64,000 nucleotides of DNA from Rhynchopus sp. YZ270_cl-10 (GCA_964035575.1 OZ037855.1:682001-746000); one strand, 5' to 3'. Positions 32,561 to 45,068 are shown, counted from the stretch's first letter. Made by a program: numbers and translations. The notes: a model not told the origin generated them from the letters alone.

Positions 32561-32923
32561 ATGAAATTTGAAGTGAGAAAAAAAAAAGGGGGGGGAGGTC
32601 CTCTCCCAGAAAGACACACACACTGTGGATTCTGTAAAAAAAAACAAAGAAAAAAAGAGAGTTTGGGAGGGGGGTCTTGATTTTTTTATGTTCATTTCAT
32701 AGGATCGCATTCCAGGTGTAGGAAGCAGGCCCAGAGAGAGCACTCCTTAAACGCGTATCCTAAAAAGAATCTCCAAAAAAAAAAAAAATAATAAGGAAAC
32801 AAGAGGGTGTGACCGTACACACCCACCTGAGGGAGGAGACGCGAAGGGAACGTCGAGTACATACGCAATAATGAGAAAAAAAAAAATAAATGCATGAAAA
32901 CGGGGAAGGAAAAAAAAAAAAAA

Positions 32924-32975
32924 TGGAAGTTGGGAGTGCAAACGCCTCTGTGGACATAGGCACTGGAACTCCACG
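32924..32975 (-). repeat. F2 module
   Basis: Plus-sense GAAGTTGGGAGTGC, AAACGCCTCTGTGGAC, ATAGGCAC. Close to consensus. Confidence 0.65.
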
Positions 32976-33380
32976 AAAAAAAAAGGGCGGAGGAAGGGGA
33001 AATGGGCTTTGTGTGGAGAGAATACAGTTGCACCTCCACACAGAACCCAACCCGCAGTTTACCTTTTTTTTTTCCCCCCCCGCTAATCACCTAATACCCT
33101 GTTTTCCGTTCCAAATAAGAACCACTGGTATTCCATCGATAGCTGTAGGAAAAGCGTATGACACAATGAGGGCACTCAAATAGTGTCAGCCTGGAGGAAC
33201 CTCCCTAACCCCACTTTTCCCTTTGAAGAAAAAGAAACAAGAAAGAAAAAATGAAAATGAAAAGCACCGTGTGGACCTCTAACATGAGACCAGGATGCTC
33301 ACCAACTCACTCTTCTTTCTCTGTAAACTACAAGGCCCGGTAACCACCTGTATAAATTAAAAGGAAAAAAAAAGGGGGGG

Positions 33381-33420
33381 TTTATAAGATGAACCTAAGC
33401 CTCTCATGCTTAGACACCTA
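33381..33420 (-). repeat. F1 hairpin module
   Basis: Plus-sense TTTATAAGATGAAC, CTAAGC, CTCTCAT loop, GCTTAG, ACACCTA. Confidence 0.8.
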
Positions 33421-35108
33421 AATAATAATTAAAAAAAACAGGTTTCTTTCCATAGGATCACCCCTTGAAAAAAACCCCCTTTTTTTGTGTTGAAATAGTG
33501 TAGTAACTCTCAGTTTCACCTCAGGGGGTTGTATTGAAATATACACATTATTGCGTATTGCGTGGAATATAAAAAATAACTCGTTTTCAAAAAAAAGGGA
33601 GGAAAGATTAATGGGTTTCACGGACAACATTAGTGTTTACTGAAAGAAAACGTATAAAAAAAAAAATATTTAAAAAAACCATGAAAGCCAACAAAGATAA
33701 CTGGGTACAGATCCCAAAATTCAAAAAAAAAACAATGGAAAAGAGACGAGATAAATTAGAGCGAGGGTTGCGGTGTTTCGTGTGATCACCATTTTTATGT
33801 GTAGGTTTTGTGTCAGAGAAGGCGGCTTTGGTTCAACAGAACTCATGTAATAAATAACTGCTTTCTGAATGAGCCTAGAACTCGAGGTCGAGCTATTTGC
33901 CACGCATCTGGTACTCTAAACAACATAATAAAAATGCAACAACAAAATAAAATTATAAAATTAAAATAGCAAAAAATAGAAGAAGACAACGAACATATGA
34001 TATGGTGTTAATGCAAACCGCCTCAATGCGGAAAAATCGAGGACGCAAGCACAACAAATAAAAAAAACTCAGAAATATATGATGTTTCTTTTTATTCTTG
34101 CATTCCTGAGAAGAAGGAAGAAGAAAAAAGAAGAAAATGAATGGAATCTTCCCTATATTTAAAAAAAACACGCATTTTTCTCATAGGCATGCGCATTCAA
34201 AAATATATCTCTTCAATTTCTTTAAAAAAAGACCGGATCTTTTCGTTTTTGTTCGATTTGGTTAATTTTAAAAGGCGCTAACCTAACATGACTTAAGTTA
34301 CACAGCCATGACATATTTCTCAACTTTAAAAAAAAAAGGGGGGGGGAAGCTTCGTGATCATGTACATCGGCCAAATTTTTTCAGGTGTACAGAATAGGAC
34401 TCACTATGTTGAGAAAATATGTGAATAGAGGAAAACTACGTTTTTTTTTGTTTTTGTTTTGTTTGTTTGTTCGTTTGTCTAAAAAGAAAGATAAAGGCCT
34501 GCAAAATGGGAAACCTTTGTTCTTTGCTCTCTCTCTCTTTCTCTCTATTTTTTATTTTAGTTTATACTTTTTTTGCCATCAATTTTTTTTTGTCCGAAAA
34601 CAGACTACTGTCCTGAGGCAGCAGTCATGTTTGGCATTTTTTTTAAACCTGCTACTAGCCCTGGTAGCTCGTGTTCTGTGTGGGCTGGCCGGGTCTTGTG
34701 ATCCGGCTGTCTTTAAAAAAAAAAAAAATTGAAATAATCAATATCACTAATAAGAAACGAAGGTTCGGGGTCAACTGCATAATAACATTGTCTTTTCGCA
34801 AAGGCCCCATTAGTATTTTTTCTCTTCTCATTTTTTTTGTCGCTTAATATTAAGTTCGGGAGAGGTTTGGATGAGAAGGAAGAAGTCTCAAAAGGGGTGA
34901 AGGGGTGATGTAATTGAAAAAATATAAAATAAAATAAAATAAAACAGCTTTGTGCTCTTATCGAATGCGGTGCGTTACCCTGATCGAGTCAAAAAAAAAT
35001 AAAAAAGGAAAAAAAAAAAGGTACAATGATCAGACCGTCTTGCTCAGCCGGTTTTTGAACAAAAAAAAAACCCCAGGAATCACTCTTGGCTTTTCTCTTA
35101 GATTTGTT

Positions 35109-35155
35109 CTCTCTTTTGGAGGGTGCAGCTGCCATTCAGGCAGTCTTCACTATCC
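35109..35155 (-). repeat. F4 module with perfect inner stem
   Basis: Plus-sense GGGTGCAG-CTGCC-ATTCA-GGCAG-TCTTCACTA. The CTGCC/GGCAG stem is exact. Confidence 0.65.
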
Positions 35156-35536
35156 AGGAAACACACTCAAAGAAAAGTCCTTCGAATCTGGGACTAATTT
35201 TTTTTTTTGCACACCATGACAGTAACGCACTTCGTTATATGCAGACAATTTCCTAACGACCCTCGGAAAGAAGCTGTTTGAAAAAAAAAAAGAATTCTTT
35301 GAAAAAATGTTTCAGGAGGAAAAAAAAAGGATGAACGTGCAATAAGGGAGGCTTGAAAGATGAATGAACACCACTTAGGGCTCATACACATATTACAATA
35401 AAGAATCATAAAAGAATTGGGGGGGACACATGCAAAGCCGCCTCGTGGAACGCATGCACGTAGGGAGAGAGTTTTGGGGTGTTTTGGTTTCTGTCGATCT
35501 TACGTGGCACAAAAAAAAAATTAAAGCTTGGTGGGG

Positions 35537-36504
35537 GTGGCATCAAAACAAAAAACGCGGACAATGTCCGCGTTTTTGGGGAATTTCAGACCCCCCCCTC
35601 CCCCCCCCAAAACGCGGACATTTTTTGTTTTTTTTTCCCCTATTTTTTGCTGGTTTTTGGGTGACGGGGTGCAAATTCGTGACCCAAAACACAGTTTTTT
35701 GGCATTTCCGGAATCCGTCCAGAAAGTGGTGGGGTCAATCTCGAAAATTGGACAATTTTTTGACCACTTAAATTTTTGAAAATATGAGCCCGGTCACTAA
35801 TACGTGGGGCCCATTTTCGGCCAAAAAATGCTGCTGAAAAAAATTTTCAGGTGAAAATTTTTCAGCCCCAAAACATGCCGCGATTGGCATTTCCGGGATC
35901 TGTCCGCGCTGTGGTGGGGTCAATTTGCCGAAATGGCCAAGTTCTTGGTTTTGGTCAAAATGAGTGTGAGGTAAAGGGGCCAAGGTAAATCCCACAACCC
36001 AGATTTTCTCTCTCTGATGCTGAAACCATGAAAATGTGCAAAAACACCGGCATTTGCATTTCCGGAATCCGTCCGTTCTGTGGTGGGGTCAATTTGCCAA
36101 AATGGACAAGTTCTTGATTTTGGTCAAAACCCGTCAGTGTAAGGTAAAGGGGTCCAAGTGTTTGCCTGTAGAAGCACATGGTAGCAGGGGTTTAAGGGCC
36201 CCCCATTCGTGTACATTTTGCAAAAAAACGCGGGCATCTTGTATTTTTTATTTTGCCCGAAAACACCGGCATTTGCATTTCCTGAATCCGCCGGTTCTGT
36301 GGTGGGGTCAATTTGCCGAAATGGACGAGTTTTTATAAATTTTGGTCAAAATCGTGTACAACCCCAGTGAAGAAAAAAATTTTCGAGGAAAAAAAAACCC
36401 CAAAATGTCCGCGTTTTCTGGAATTTCAGACCCCCCCCCCCCCCCCCCCCTCCCCCCCCAAAAACGCGGACATTGTCCGCGTTTTTTGTTTTGATGCCAC
36501 CCCG
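35537..36504. mobile_element. ~970-bp inverted-repeat element with four internal repeats
   Basis: The ends are inverted copies starting GTGGCATCAAAAC and including the palindrome CGCGGACAATGTCCGCG. Each arm also has a GAATTTCAGA block and a long C/G run. Inside are four imperfect direct repeats starting at about 35701, 35886, 36052 and 36268, each with GCATTTCCGGAATC, GTGGTGGGGTCAATTTG and TTTTGGTCAAAA. No ORF inside is convincing, so it looks non-autonomous. I see no clear target duplication. Confidence 0.7.
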
Positions 36505-38043
36505 TGGCAAAGTAACATATTTTCCGTTGCGGTCCTTGTGTGGCGGGAGGGTGGTTTAACAAACCTAAGCTCCAGCTCCCAAAAATAGCTAACATATCAG
36601 AGATTCCATCCCCATTCGGGTAAAAAAGTAAAAAAAAAAAAAAAAGTTCTGTTGAGGAGGGGATGCAATCTCAGGCAGGTAGCAGTAATTCTGGGGGCTG
36701 TCTTAGTTTCGTTAACCCGAATTGCCAAATGAACCTGGATGGGGTTGTGTTAAGTAAGGTAACTTCAATATCTTGTTGGGAAGAGGCAGTAAGAACAGAA
36801 GATGCCAAACAAGAAAAACGAAAGTCTTTTAAAGGAAGTGTACACGTGTCTCGACACTGCACCTTTTATTGCATTCAGGAGATTTTAAAAAAAAAAAATG
36901 CTATTTTTAACGCAGAGCGTGGTTTCTACAGACGGTCGCTCCGCTGAAACCAAAATCTATGTCAAAAAGAGAACATATGGGAGGGGAGAAACCTAGCACA
37001 GCGCAGGCTTGGAACTCACAACAAAAAGATCTTCAAGAAAAGATCCATTTTTTTTTTTTTTTTTTTGGTCACTTCGGTTAAGGTATTGTACGATTGTGCT
37101 TGGCGCACAGTCCCAATCCTCTTCCTAATATGACGCACTCATTTGGTATAAACAAAAAATTGTGACTGAAGAGTAAAGAGGGCCATGTGTTAACAGGTGT
37201 GCCTCTTTCCCCACCTCCCCTCATGGCACAGTGTTAACACTGGCGTTGTTTTTGTCGACAGTAGCAAGGAAATGACATGATCAATGAAAGAAACGATTTA
37301 AAAAAAATAGAACCTTTTGTGGGTGAGGGAGTAGGACAACACATCTTATATCAATCACCCCCCAAAAAAAAGACGCCTTTTTTTGTATCCATATACAGTT
37401 GCAGAAGACGTTTAAAAAATATTCTGCGTTTTAAAAATAAAAAGCCTCCTAAAGATTGAACGTTGATTTTTTTATAGTAAAGTTGAAAATTGTACTATTT
37501 GCTTTGTGTTGTTTGCATTTATTATTTATGGTTGGGGGGGTTTTTTCGAAAATCTCGCAACTATCCTTTGATGTACCCTGCCAAAACAGGGTCACTGCTT
37601 GTCTTGTTCTTCTCAGGGGTAGTCCTGGGGTTTCCCAGTTGGTGCCGTTTTCCCCTGGACTTGTTAGGTCCGGGTGATATGCCATTTTCGAAGGTTTTTT
37701 TGATTTTTATTTTTTTATTTTTTTTAAAAACCCCCTCGCAAATGGGGGAATGTGTACACTAAATGGGGGTGTTATAACATTTCTTTTCGATTATGAGATA
37801 CAGTTGTACTTTTTTTGTTTTATTACACGAAAACAAGGGTTATGCAAACCCCCTTTTTTTTGCCCCATTTATCTTACTTTTTTTTTTTTGTATGAGAGTT
37901 ATGTGGTTACTCCCCATTTGCATTTGAATTTGTGCTGACGCTGTTTTATTTATGTGGGGTTCGCTGTTCAGATGATGTTGCTGGATGATGTGCAGGATGT
38001 ATACTATAAACTAAAAGATGACGGGAGAGAGGGAAAAAGAAAG

Positions 38044-38185
38044 AAAAACAGTAACTCTGATAGGTAAGGAAAAGGAAAAAAAAGGATTTTCCCGTTGGTT
38101 GCTTAATTACCCTGTTGGAGGGGATGATTGGCGACCGTATACGGAGAAAACTATTTCTCCTTTTAAGCTACGCTTGTAGGTAAAA
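38044..38185. repeat. ~140-bp direct repeat, copy A
   Basis: It shares with 45423-45554 the blocks ACAGTAACTCTGATAGGTAA, TACCCTGTTGGAGGGGATG, GCGACCGTAT, CTATTTCTCCTTTTA and CTTGTAGGTA in the same order, with small indels. Confidence 0.85.
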
Positions 38186-38228
38186 CTAAAAATGAAAAAA
38201 AAGAAAAGAAAAAAAAACAAGGAAACTT

Positions 38229-38268
38229 TTGTCAGAGTAACCTAAGCCTTGTCGGGCTTAGTCACCAA
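38229..38268 (-). repeat. F1 hairpin module
   Basis: The inner stem extends to 7 bp (CTAAGCC / GGCTTAG); the outer stem is changed. Confidence 0.75.
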
Positions 38269-39439
38269 AAGAAATGCTCTTGGCATGGTCTCTCATGTGA
38301 TTCCATTTTGTTCTGAATTTTCGACGCAAACAAACAAACAAAAAAAAATCTCCCGAAAGAGGTGATTCATGGATGAATGACGCCAAAAAAAAAAAAAAGG
38401 AGGGATGACGTGGGGAGGAGAGAGGGGAAAATAAAGAGATCCTTGAAATAAAGAAGAAGGGAAAAAAAGGCGATGTCAAAGTACTGAAGGGAGGAGAAGA
38501 AGAAGAAGAAAAAAAAAAAAGCTGCGCTGTATGACAAAATAAAAAAAACTCGGAATGTTGTCAGCTTCTCCCCTTTTTACCCCTTCTTCACAAACACTTC
38601 ATTCACATCACAAAAATCAGTACCTAAAAATGAGAGGACTCTTCGAGGTTTTTTTTTTTTCACACTGTCCGGGATTTTGCCCTTGTGGAGTATTTTTTTT
38701 AAAATATAAACTGTAAAACGACTCAATAAATTTTCTTGCTTTGAATTTACATCGAGGTACTAAACCTCTGTGCCTTGAGTCCCGATCAGTTTCGATACAC
38801 AGAAGCAAAAATAAAATGCAAGGTTTTCTTCAGGTAGCCCCTGGTGGGAGTTTGTTTTAACGGTTTCAAGTCAAAATGGGCAAATAAAATAAAATCAGGA
38901 CGGGGTGTAAAGAGAACTGCCATTTGCAATCATCTCAACGATGCAGGCATTTTTGAAAAAATAAAAGCGTGAAAGATGAACAGGCATCATGAGGGATTTA
39001 AAAATAACGCAAACGCGCAAATGTAAAGGTTCATTTAGGGAAAGGGTCTTGGAGGGGGGAGAATGTTGGAATAGTATACACAACCAGGCAACAAGGGGAA
39101 GAGTGGCTAAGGTTTTTGTTTCCCCCATGATAATTGCAGGACGTTATATAGGCTGGGGTTTGTGAACCCTGGTCAAAAATGTGGTCGAGAACAGTTCGAA
39201 AAAAAATGCAAAAGGTATAAGGAGCACAACGTAATGCGACATTCGCACAGCTTATCGGGGTAAGACGAAGCAACGTGATAGTGATTCTTCCAATTGCGCA
39301 TTTGAGTGCTGCTGTCCATTTCGAATGGATAGGGAAACACCTCGTGACGATGAAGTCAATAAAAGGCGCAGTAACACAGGAACAAAACACCCTCTCTCGT
39401 ATTATGATATGAGCTGCCACTACACAGTTCTCCTTCGGT

Positions 39440-39471
39440 TTGAAATTTCCCCGCCTGAGGCGGGGGAAATT
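39440..39471. repeat. GC-core palindrome
   Basis: AAATTTCCCCGCCT then AGGCGGGGGAAATTT; near-perfect apart from one extra G. Confidence 0.8.
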
Positions 39472-39532
39472 TGTTTGAGCATGTGTTCCTTGTACTAAAT
39501 TGCTTCAGATTTTTTATCTTTTTTATTCCCCT

Positions 39533-39881
39533 GGGAAATAAAGTATACGAAGGATTTGGCACTTTTAGCGGGATTTTATTTAATGATAATTTCACGCTAA
39601 ATTTTGGTACATGTAGGTAGTAGGGCTGGAGGGACCGTCCAGCCTTTTTTAGCCTCCCTCCAGCCTCCTCAATCCCGCCAGCCCCTCAGCGGGCCTATCT
39701 AGGGGTCCGCGGGACCCGGTAGCGCTGGCGGGAGGGTAATGAGAGCTTTTTTTTTTTTTTTTCACGCTCTTTTTTTTTTTCTTTCCCTGAGAGCTTCCTG
39801 TGAGGACACATACTCGTTAGTTATTGCACAATAAATAAGTCACGCTAAAAGTGCCAAATCCTTTCGTATACTTTATTTCCC
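39533..39881. mobile_element. ~350-bp inverted-repeat element
   Basis: The arms at 39533-39569 and 39844-39881 are inverted copies (GGGAAATAAAGTATACGA, GGATTTGGCAC, TTTTAGC) with one indel. The inside holds GC-rich hairpins (GGCTGGAGGGACCGTCCAGCC-like near 39626, and a CCCGCCAGC / GCTGGCGGG pair near 39673 and 39727). No coding capacity. Confidence 0.7.
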
Positions 39882-39898
39882 GTGAAATAAAATTACGT

Positions 39899-40062
39899 AT
39901 TCACCTCCTTTTAGCGGATTATTTTGCGATACTTCACTTATTTTTTTCCCAGGCTCGTGCACTCAATTTGCCTCGCTTCGCTCGGCAAATTAAGTAGCCC
40001 TCGCCTGGGAAAAAAATGCGTGAAGTTATCGCAAAATAAAACCCCGCTAAAAGGAGGTGAAT
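39899..40062. mobile_element. ~164-bp TA-flanked MITE
   Basis: Long inverted repeats (39901-39954 and 40003-40060) begin TTCACCTCCTTTTAGCGG and are flanked by TA on both sides. A second hairpin lies at the centre (AATTTGCC...GGCAAATT). It shares the block TTTTAGCGGGNTTTTATTT with the neighbouring 350-bp element, so the two are related. Confidence 0.75.
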
Positions 40063-40168
40063 AAATAGTTATTATTTTCTCTTGACCAGGCTGGTTTCAC
40101 CTAAAGACCAGGTTTGACCCCCTATAAAATGCCCTGCTTATTAAGATGACTACACTTTTGTATTTTTC

Positions 40169-40169
<1 letters not shown>

Positions 40170-40209
<40 letters not shown>
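40170..40209. repeat. A homopolymer, 40 bases
   Basis: The longest uninterrupted run in the window. It precedes an F2 copy. Confidence 0.9.
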
Positions 40210-40211
<2 letters not shown>

Positions 40212-40237
40212 GACAAAATTCACACTGGTTTCCCCAA

Positions 40238-40295
40238 ACTCATCTGCGGACGCAGGCACCGTACCTCCGCGGGTTTATCGAACGCAGAGAGTGCT
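40238..40295 (-). repeat. F2 module with extended stem
   Basis: In minus sense CTCTGCG / CGCGGAG pair around a TTCGATAAACC loop, followed by GGTGCCTGCGTCCGCAG. Confidence 0.65.
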
Positions 40296-40760
40296 TCATT
40301 GGAACACTGTGCAGGCACACAGTCTCGATACCCCCATACAGAGCGAAAAAATAAAATATAAAATATGGGGGGGGGGGGGGGGGTTTGGGTGCGCGTCTTC
40401 TAAACGCGGGCACACCGAATATCTGTTGGGAACTCAAGCCGCAAAAACAAAGATGAATGGACACATCTGTTAGATTCTCCTCTAAAAAAAGGTAGGGAGG
40501 GGAGAGGGGACAGGGGAGAGGGAAGAAAAAATAGCATAATCTGCAAACTGACAATCGAATCAAGACAACTGCATCAAGGCAGGGTGTTATTTTTTTAAAA
40601 AAAACTTGATTTACCATTGTATAAATCAGGCTGTTCTCCACTACCAACCTTTTTGTTTTTTTTTTCCCCCCCCTTTTTTGCTTCTTTTGCGAAGACAAGC
40701 CCCTGGGGTCTGTGCTCAAATATAACCTTTTTTAACTAGTTGCCGTGTCTTATTTGCAGG

Positions 40761-40788
40761 CCCGACCTTCGTGACGAAGTGCGGGGCT
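40761..40788. repeat. short palindrome
   Basis: GCCCGACCTTCG and CGAAGTGCGGGGC fold back with one internal mismatch pair. Confidence 0.6.
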
Positions 40789-41240
40789 GAGAGAGAGAAA
40801 GGGATAACGAACCTCCACTACCAGCTCAACAGTACGCCCACCTTTCGGCCCAAAGCCACAAAAAGACTGCCCCTTTTATGTATGTGACACTTCATTTTTT
40901 GGGGTATAACACGGTCCCTGTAGAGGAGATCAGGCGGTGTGCATTGACAGTAAAGTATCCTGTAAAAAGAAAGGGCGTGTCAGAGTGGCAAAGGGAATGG
41001 CGAAATGGGGCAAAGGAAGGGGGTAGGGAAAAGGGAAGAGGGGACGCTGGTAGCGAGTTCAACATAATTTAAAAAAAAAAAAAAAACTCCATTTGTGAGC
41101 AACGTTTGAATAAAATGATTGTTGACGGTGCGAACGAATGAAGCCGACAAAACAAAGAGAGGGGGGTAAAAAAAGGGAGTGAAGGACATTATGCAGATGC
41201 ATCGTTGATGTTGGTATGCATAAAAAATAAAAAGTATTTT

Positions 41241-41270
41241 GTAAAGATAAACCTAAGCTGTAGGTCACCT
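41241..41270 (-). repeat. F1 module, shortened
   Basis: GTAAAGATAAACCTAAGC is joined almost directly to GGTCACCT; the right inner arm is lost. Confidence 0.55.
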
Positions 41271-41778
41271 CAAAGAAAAGAAAAAATCTTGTATTTCTCG
41301 TACATTCGGCAAAAAAAGATTGCGAATATTTTTTTTTATTTTTGAAAACTTGGTTGCATTTGGTATGTTTGATGTATCTGATTTTCAGTCGCAACAGCTT
41401 GAGTCGCCACTCTCTGACGAGAGTGTGATGTGCTATTCAAATCAGGGGTTTTTACGTAACATTTTGTGCGTTCTTTTTCTTTTATTTTCTACCTAGAGCT
41501 ATATCCGCCCCTGTGGATTGGCGCAAACCCTCTCGGGGTCACTCTAACACCACAGAAAAGAATAAAAAAAGAAAATACTAACGCATAACAAGAACAAGAA
41601 CCATAAGTTATCTACAGCTACTATGCGAACGGCAGATTTTTTTTTTTTTTTTTTTTTGTTTTTTTTTGGAGGAACGCCTCATATCTATTTTGTTGTTGCT
41701 GTTTATTTATTTTTTTTTAAATAATGGATACGGTGGAGCTACCATGACGTGCAATCTCTGTTTTTTTATTTAATAAGT

Positions 41779-41818
41779 ATTGGTGTTGACACCCGAGGAT
41801 GAGCTCCACTATACAAAA
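41779..41818 (-). repeat. F5 module
   Basis: Plus-sense TGGTGTTGACACCCGAGG, ATGAGCTCCACTATAC. Confidence 0.65.
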
Positions 41819-42772
41819 CACTTTTTCCACTCTTCTCTATCGTTGAGTGTTGTTGGTGGGGATGAGGCCTACAGAGATGAATTCAGAGGTAGTAACACAA
41901 TATATCATACAGAATCATTGTATGGTGATTCTTTAAAAAAAGAAAAAAATGGGAAAATCGGACACTTGGAATATCGGCTTTTACATAAAGGGAAGCTATT
42001 TTTTTTTGCTGTATCGACAATCACCTACTGGAGTAGGTTCTGTGCGCAATGTCACCCTAACGGGGCTAGAACACATTTATTGTCTTTTTTTTTTTTGTAT
42101 GCCGACAACACTATTTTTAATCTGGGGAGAAAAAACCCCTCAGGACCAACTAAAGCCATTTTCACCTACAGATCTCAGTATTACCTCCAAAAGGAGAGTC
42201 CTTGCTACATGGATGGACGATCACGGACACACATCAACTTGCCAAAAGATAATTGAGTGCCGTTTCTTTGAACCAACCAAAAGATGTCATCGACAGCAAG
42301 GAGAATTTCAAAAAAAAGGAAGCAGGCAAAAAAATACAGAGATCACTACTGGCTGTTTTGTGTCCAGGGGGTTTTTTTTTGTAACCCTTTTTTTTTCCCA
42401 AAGTTGGCACGCACAAGAGGGAAAAAAAAAGGGGGGGATTGAATGAAAAAAGGGGGGAGGGGGGAGGGGGGAGGGAGGGTTCATTGGACACCGAAGGGGG
42501 TGGGGATGGGTTTTCTTTTGCCGGTGAAGTTCGAACCTACAACGCGTCTTGCCACCTGAGCTTATTCGATACCTTCTTGGTGTTGTTGTTTTCTTTTGAA
42601 ATAATTCTTTGCAAAGTTATCAAACAAAAAAATCACGATTGCTAGCTCTCGCTGTGTGTCAGGCTCTTGGCTTCATAGGGGAAGAAGACCACAAACTTGA
42701 AGGATTGAGTGCACTGCACTGACTCGCATACATAAACATCTTTTGTTGTTCTTTGTGAAGGGGGGGAAAACT

Positions 42773-42807
42773 TGAAAAGATGAATGTGTTTTGTTCTGCG
42801 CACCTCA
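42773..42807 (-). repeat. F3 hairpin module
   Basis: In minus sense GAGGTG and CATCTT pair with two G-U wobbles around an AACAAAA loop. Confidence 0.55.
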
Positions 42808-43770
42808 AAAAAAAAAAAAAAAACTCGAAGAAAAGACAATGCAATTATTGAGAAAAGAGTGCTTCGCGTGATTTGGAGTGGAAAACCCCCGGCGGTGCAC
42901 CTTCTCTTCAAAGGGGAAAAGGGAATGCATGACATTAAAAAAGGGGGGGTGTTGTATTTTATTTTATTTTATTTTTTTGTACTCGAGTACCTCTCTTCCG
43001 CTTACACAGGTGTTCTTCGTTGAGACTAAGTTTTACTACCTACCCTGCCTGAGTAGCGGGAAGAGGGCGCTTTTATTTTTGGGTACCGAAGCTTGAAAAT
43101 TCAGCGCAAAAAAAAGCTAACTGTAACGAGCATACATAGGACACGGAAGATGGAGTGCAATGGAGTGGTTGAACGGAAAAGGCCATTGCATGGTGCTCTT
43201 ACCGGAGCCATTTGACGATAAGGAGTGGTGTGACAAAAATAATAATAAAAAAGAGAAGTTGAAAAATACAAACACCTCTATAAAATACAGTGGTCAAAAA
43301 TTCCGCCTAAATCCCGCCATCAGCTCCAATTCTGCCTTTTTATTTGGGCCTAACATTTCACACTGTAAATAAAGGCTTCTTTTCAGTCTTCTTGTGGAAC
43401 AGGTTCTGCTTTTTTTTGCGTTCTGCCATTTTTTTTTTGCCCTCATATGGGGAAGCCCTTATGGGGGTGGATATGGGGTACCAACCAGATTCCCCCATAT
43501 TTTGAAATATGGGGAAGGGTCAGGCAACTCCAAGAATGGTTTGTAAAAACGAAAAAAAAAAAAAAAAAAAAAAGAGAGAGAGAAAAAAAAAGGGGGGGAA
43601 AGGGGGGGCGTGACGAAGTTCGTTACTCAATGAGTCATACGGGATTCGAATACTATTGTTTTCTTTCGTGCACCAAAACCCGGAACCAAAAGGCTAAGGT
43701 TGGCTATGGTTAGTGGCGCAGTCACGATCCCCTTTTTTTGAATGGCAATACAGTTGTTGTATAAAAAAAA

Positions 43771-43857
43771 GTTTATAAGATGAACCTAAGCCTCGCGTGC
43801 TTAGTCTGATTAGATTACTTAATGTTTTGAACATTCCTGCGTGCTTAGTCACCTTGT
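43771..43857 (-). repeat. F1 module with duplicated right half
   Basis: A consensus copy at 43771-43806 is followed by a second GCGTGCTTAGTCACCTTG at 43840-43857, suggesting local duplication or insertion of about 45 bp. Confidence 0.75.
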
Positions 43858-44189
43858 AAAAAAGGTGGTTGAAAGTGCTAACACCCCTGAGGGATGAAGG
43901 CTTCGGGAAAAATAAATTCATAAAAAAAAAAAAAAAAGGAAAAAGAGTCGAGTGTCTGCAGGACAGCGTAAAAGATCAAGATTCTACTCTGTCTTGCAGT
44001 CTCGTGTGTGCATGTGTTGGGATAACCTATAAAAGCATTTAAAAAAAAAAGGCATAAACGGCTAGACCGAACAAAATAAAATTTGAGAAAGATGGTTGTA
44101 TCTTGCGCTCACCATCTTTGCATAAAAATATTTTCGAAGAAGAAGAGAGGGGTTTACCCTCCCGCAAGTGTGTGCCTTTTTTGTTTTTT

Positions 44190-44364
44190 TTTGTTGTTTT
44201 GCTGTTTTGCTGTTTTGTTGTTTTGTTGTTTTGTTGTTTTGTTGTTTTGTTGTTTTGTTGTTTTGTTGTTTTGTTGTTTTGTTGTTTTGTTGTTTTGTTG
44301 TTTTGTTGTTTTGTTGTTTTGTTGTTTTGTTGTTTTGTTGTTTTGTTGTTTTGTTGTTTTGTTG
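44190..44364. repeat. 8-bp microsatellite (TTTTGTTG)n
   Basis: About 22 units, with TTTTGCTG variants at the start. It creates long artificial frames on both strands (K/T/Q/N repeats on minus, F/V/L/C on plus). Confidence 0.95.
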
Positions 44365-45013
44365 AAACCAGGGGCGATACATGGATGGAACGGGGACGGG
44401 GACGGGGACGAGAGGAAGGGTTTTTTTTTAAAAAAATACTCCAGAAAGGATCAATGGAAGACAACGGAGATGAGAACGACGGCTTGAATGGGGACGTTCT
44501 AGAAAGAGGTTTGGCGGGAAATACGCGAAGGGGGCATTGAAAGGAGGTGACCCTGCTAATAAAACAGGAGACACCATATGTGAGATGTAAACAAACAAAC
44601 AAAAAAAAAATTGGATAAGGATAAAGGGGAACACGGTGTGGGGGAGAACAATAAATAGATCACTGTAAATTAATGTGGTTATGGTTATGTCAGAATGAAA
44701 AGAAAAAAAAACAAAAATTAAAAAAAAAAAAAAATGATGAATCACGGCTTTACTTTTGGTGCTATGACCGGATGCAAGACAACGGGGGTGTCACAGCAGG
44801 GAGAAAAAAAGGTGAAGTTGGACACATGAAGAGACGATAGTAGACACTGGGATGGGTTTTAAAAGGAACCACGCCTTTTCATAGAGAGAGAGCAATATAA
44901 TTTCTATAGACGATTGTCACCCCACGGCTGCCTAACGACCCTTCTAGCAACTTTTTGTTGTTTCGCATTTCTTTTTTTCGCGCTTTTTTTTTAATAGATT
45001 TTTTTTTTTTTTT

Positions 45014-45068
45014 TTGCGATAATGTTGGTTTAGTGTAACCGCCATTCAGACAGTCTTCACTATTTTTC
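45014..45068 (-). repeat. F4 module
   Basis: Plus-sense GATAATGTTGGTTTAGTG, TAACCGCCATTCAGACAG, TCTTCACTATTTTTC. Confidence 0.65.

Noticed and set aside
37449-37685. Protein-like minus-strand frame near 37.6 kb
   Set aside because: Two frames are equally plausible over a short GC-richer patch; not enough to call a gene or a named element.
39031-39420. 129-codon minus-strand frame
   Set aside because: The opposite strand is equally open over the same patch, and no family or splice support is visible.
41780-42256. 158-codon plus-strand frame
   Set aside because: Its first residues are an F5 repeat module and the rest is AT-rich with no coherent composition.
42520-42575. tRNA-like sequence on the minus strand
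   Set aside because: A D-arm-like AAGCTCAGGTGG and a T-arm-like GGTTCGAAC are present, but they are too close together to leave room for an anticodon arm. At most a tRNA-derived fragment.
43610-43690. Second tRNA-like T-arm (GGGATTCGAATAC)
   Set aside because: No acceptor stem or A box at the right distance.
44039-44602. 187-codon frame with K/T/Q/N repeats
   Set aside because: Produced by the (TTTTGTTG)n microsatellite; flanks are not coding-like.
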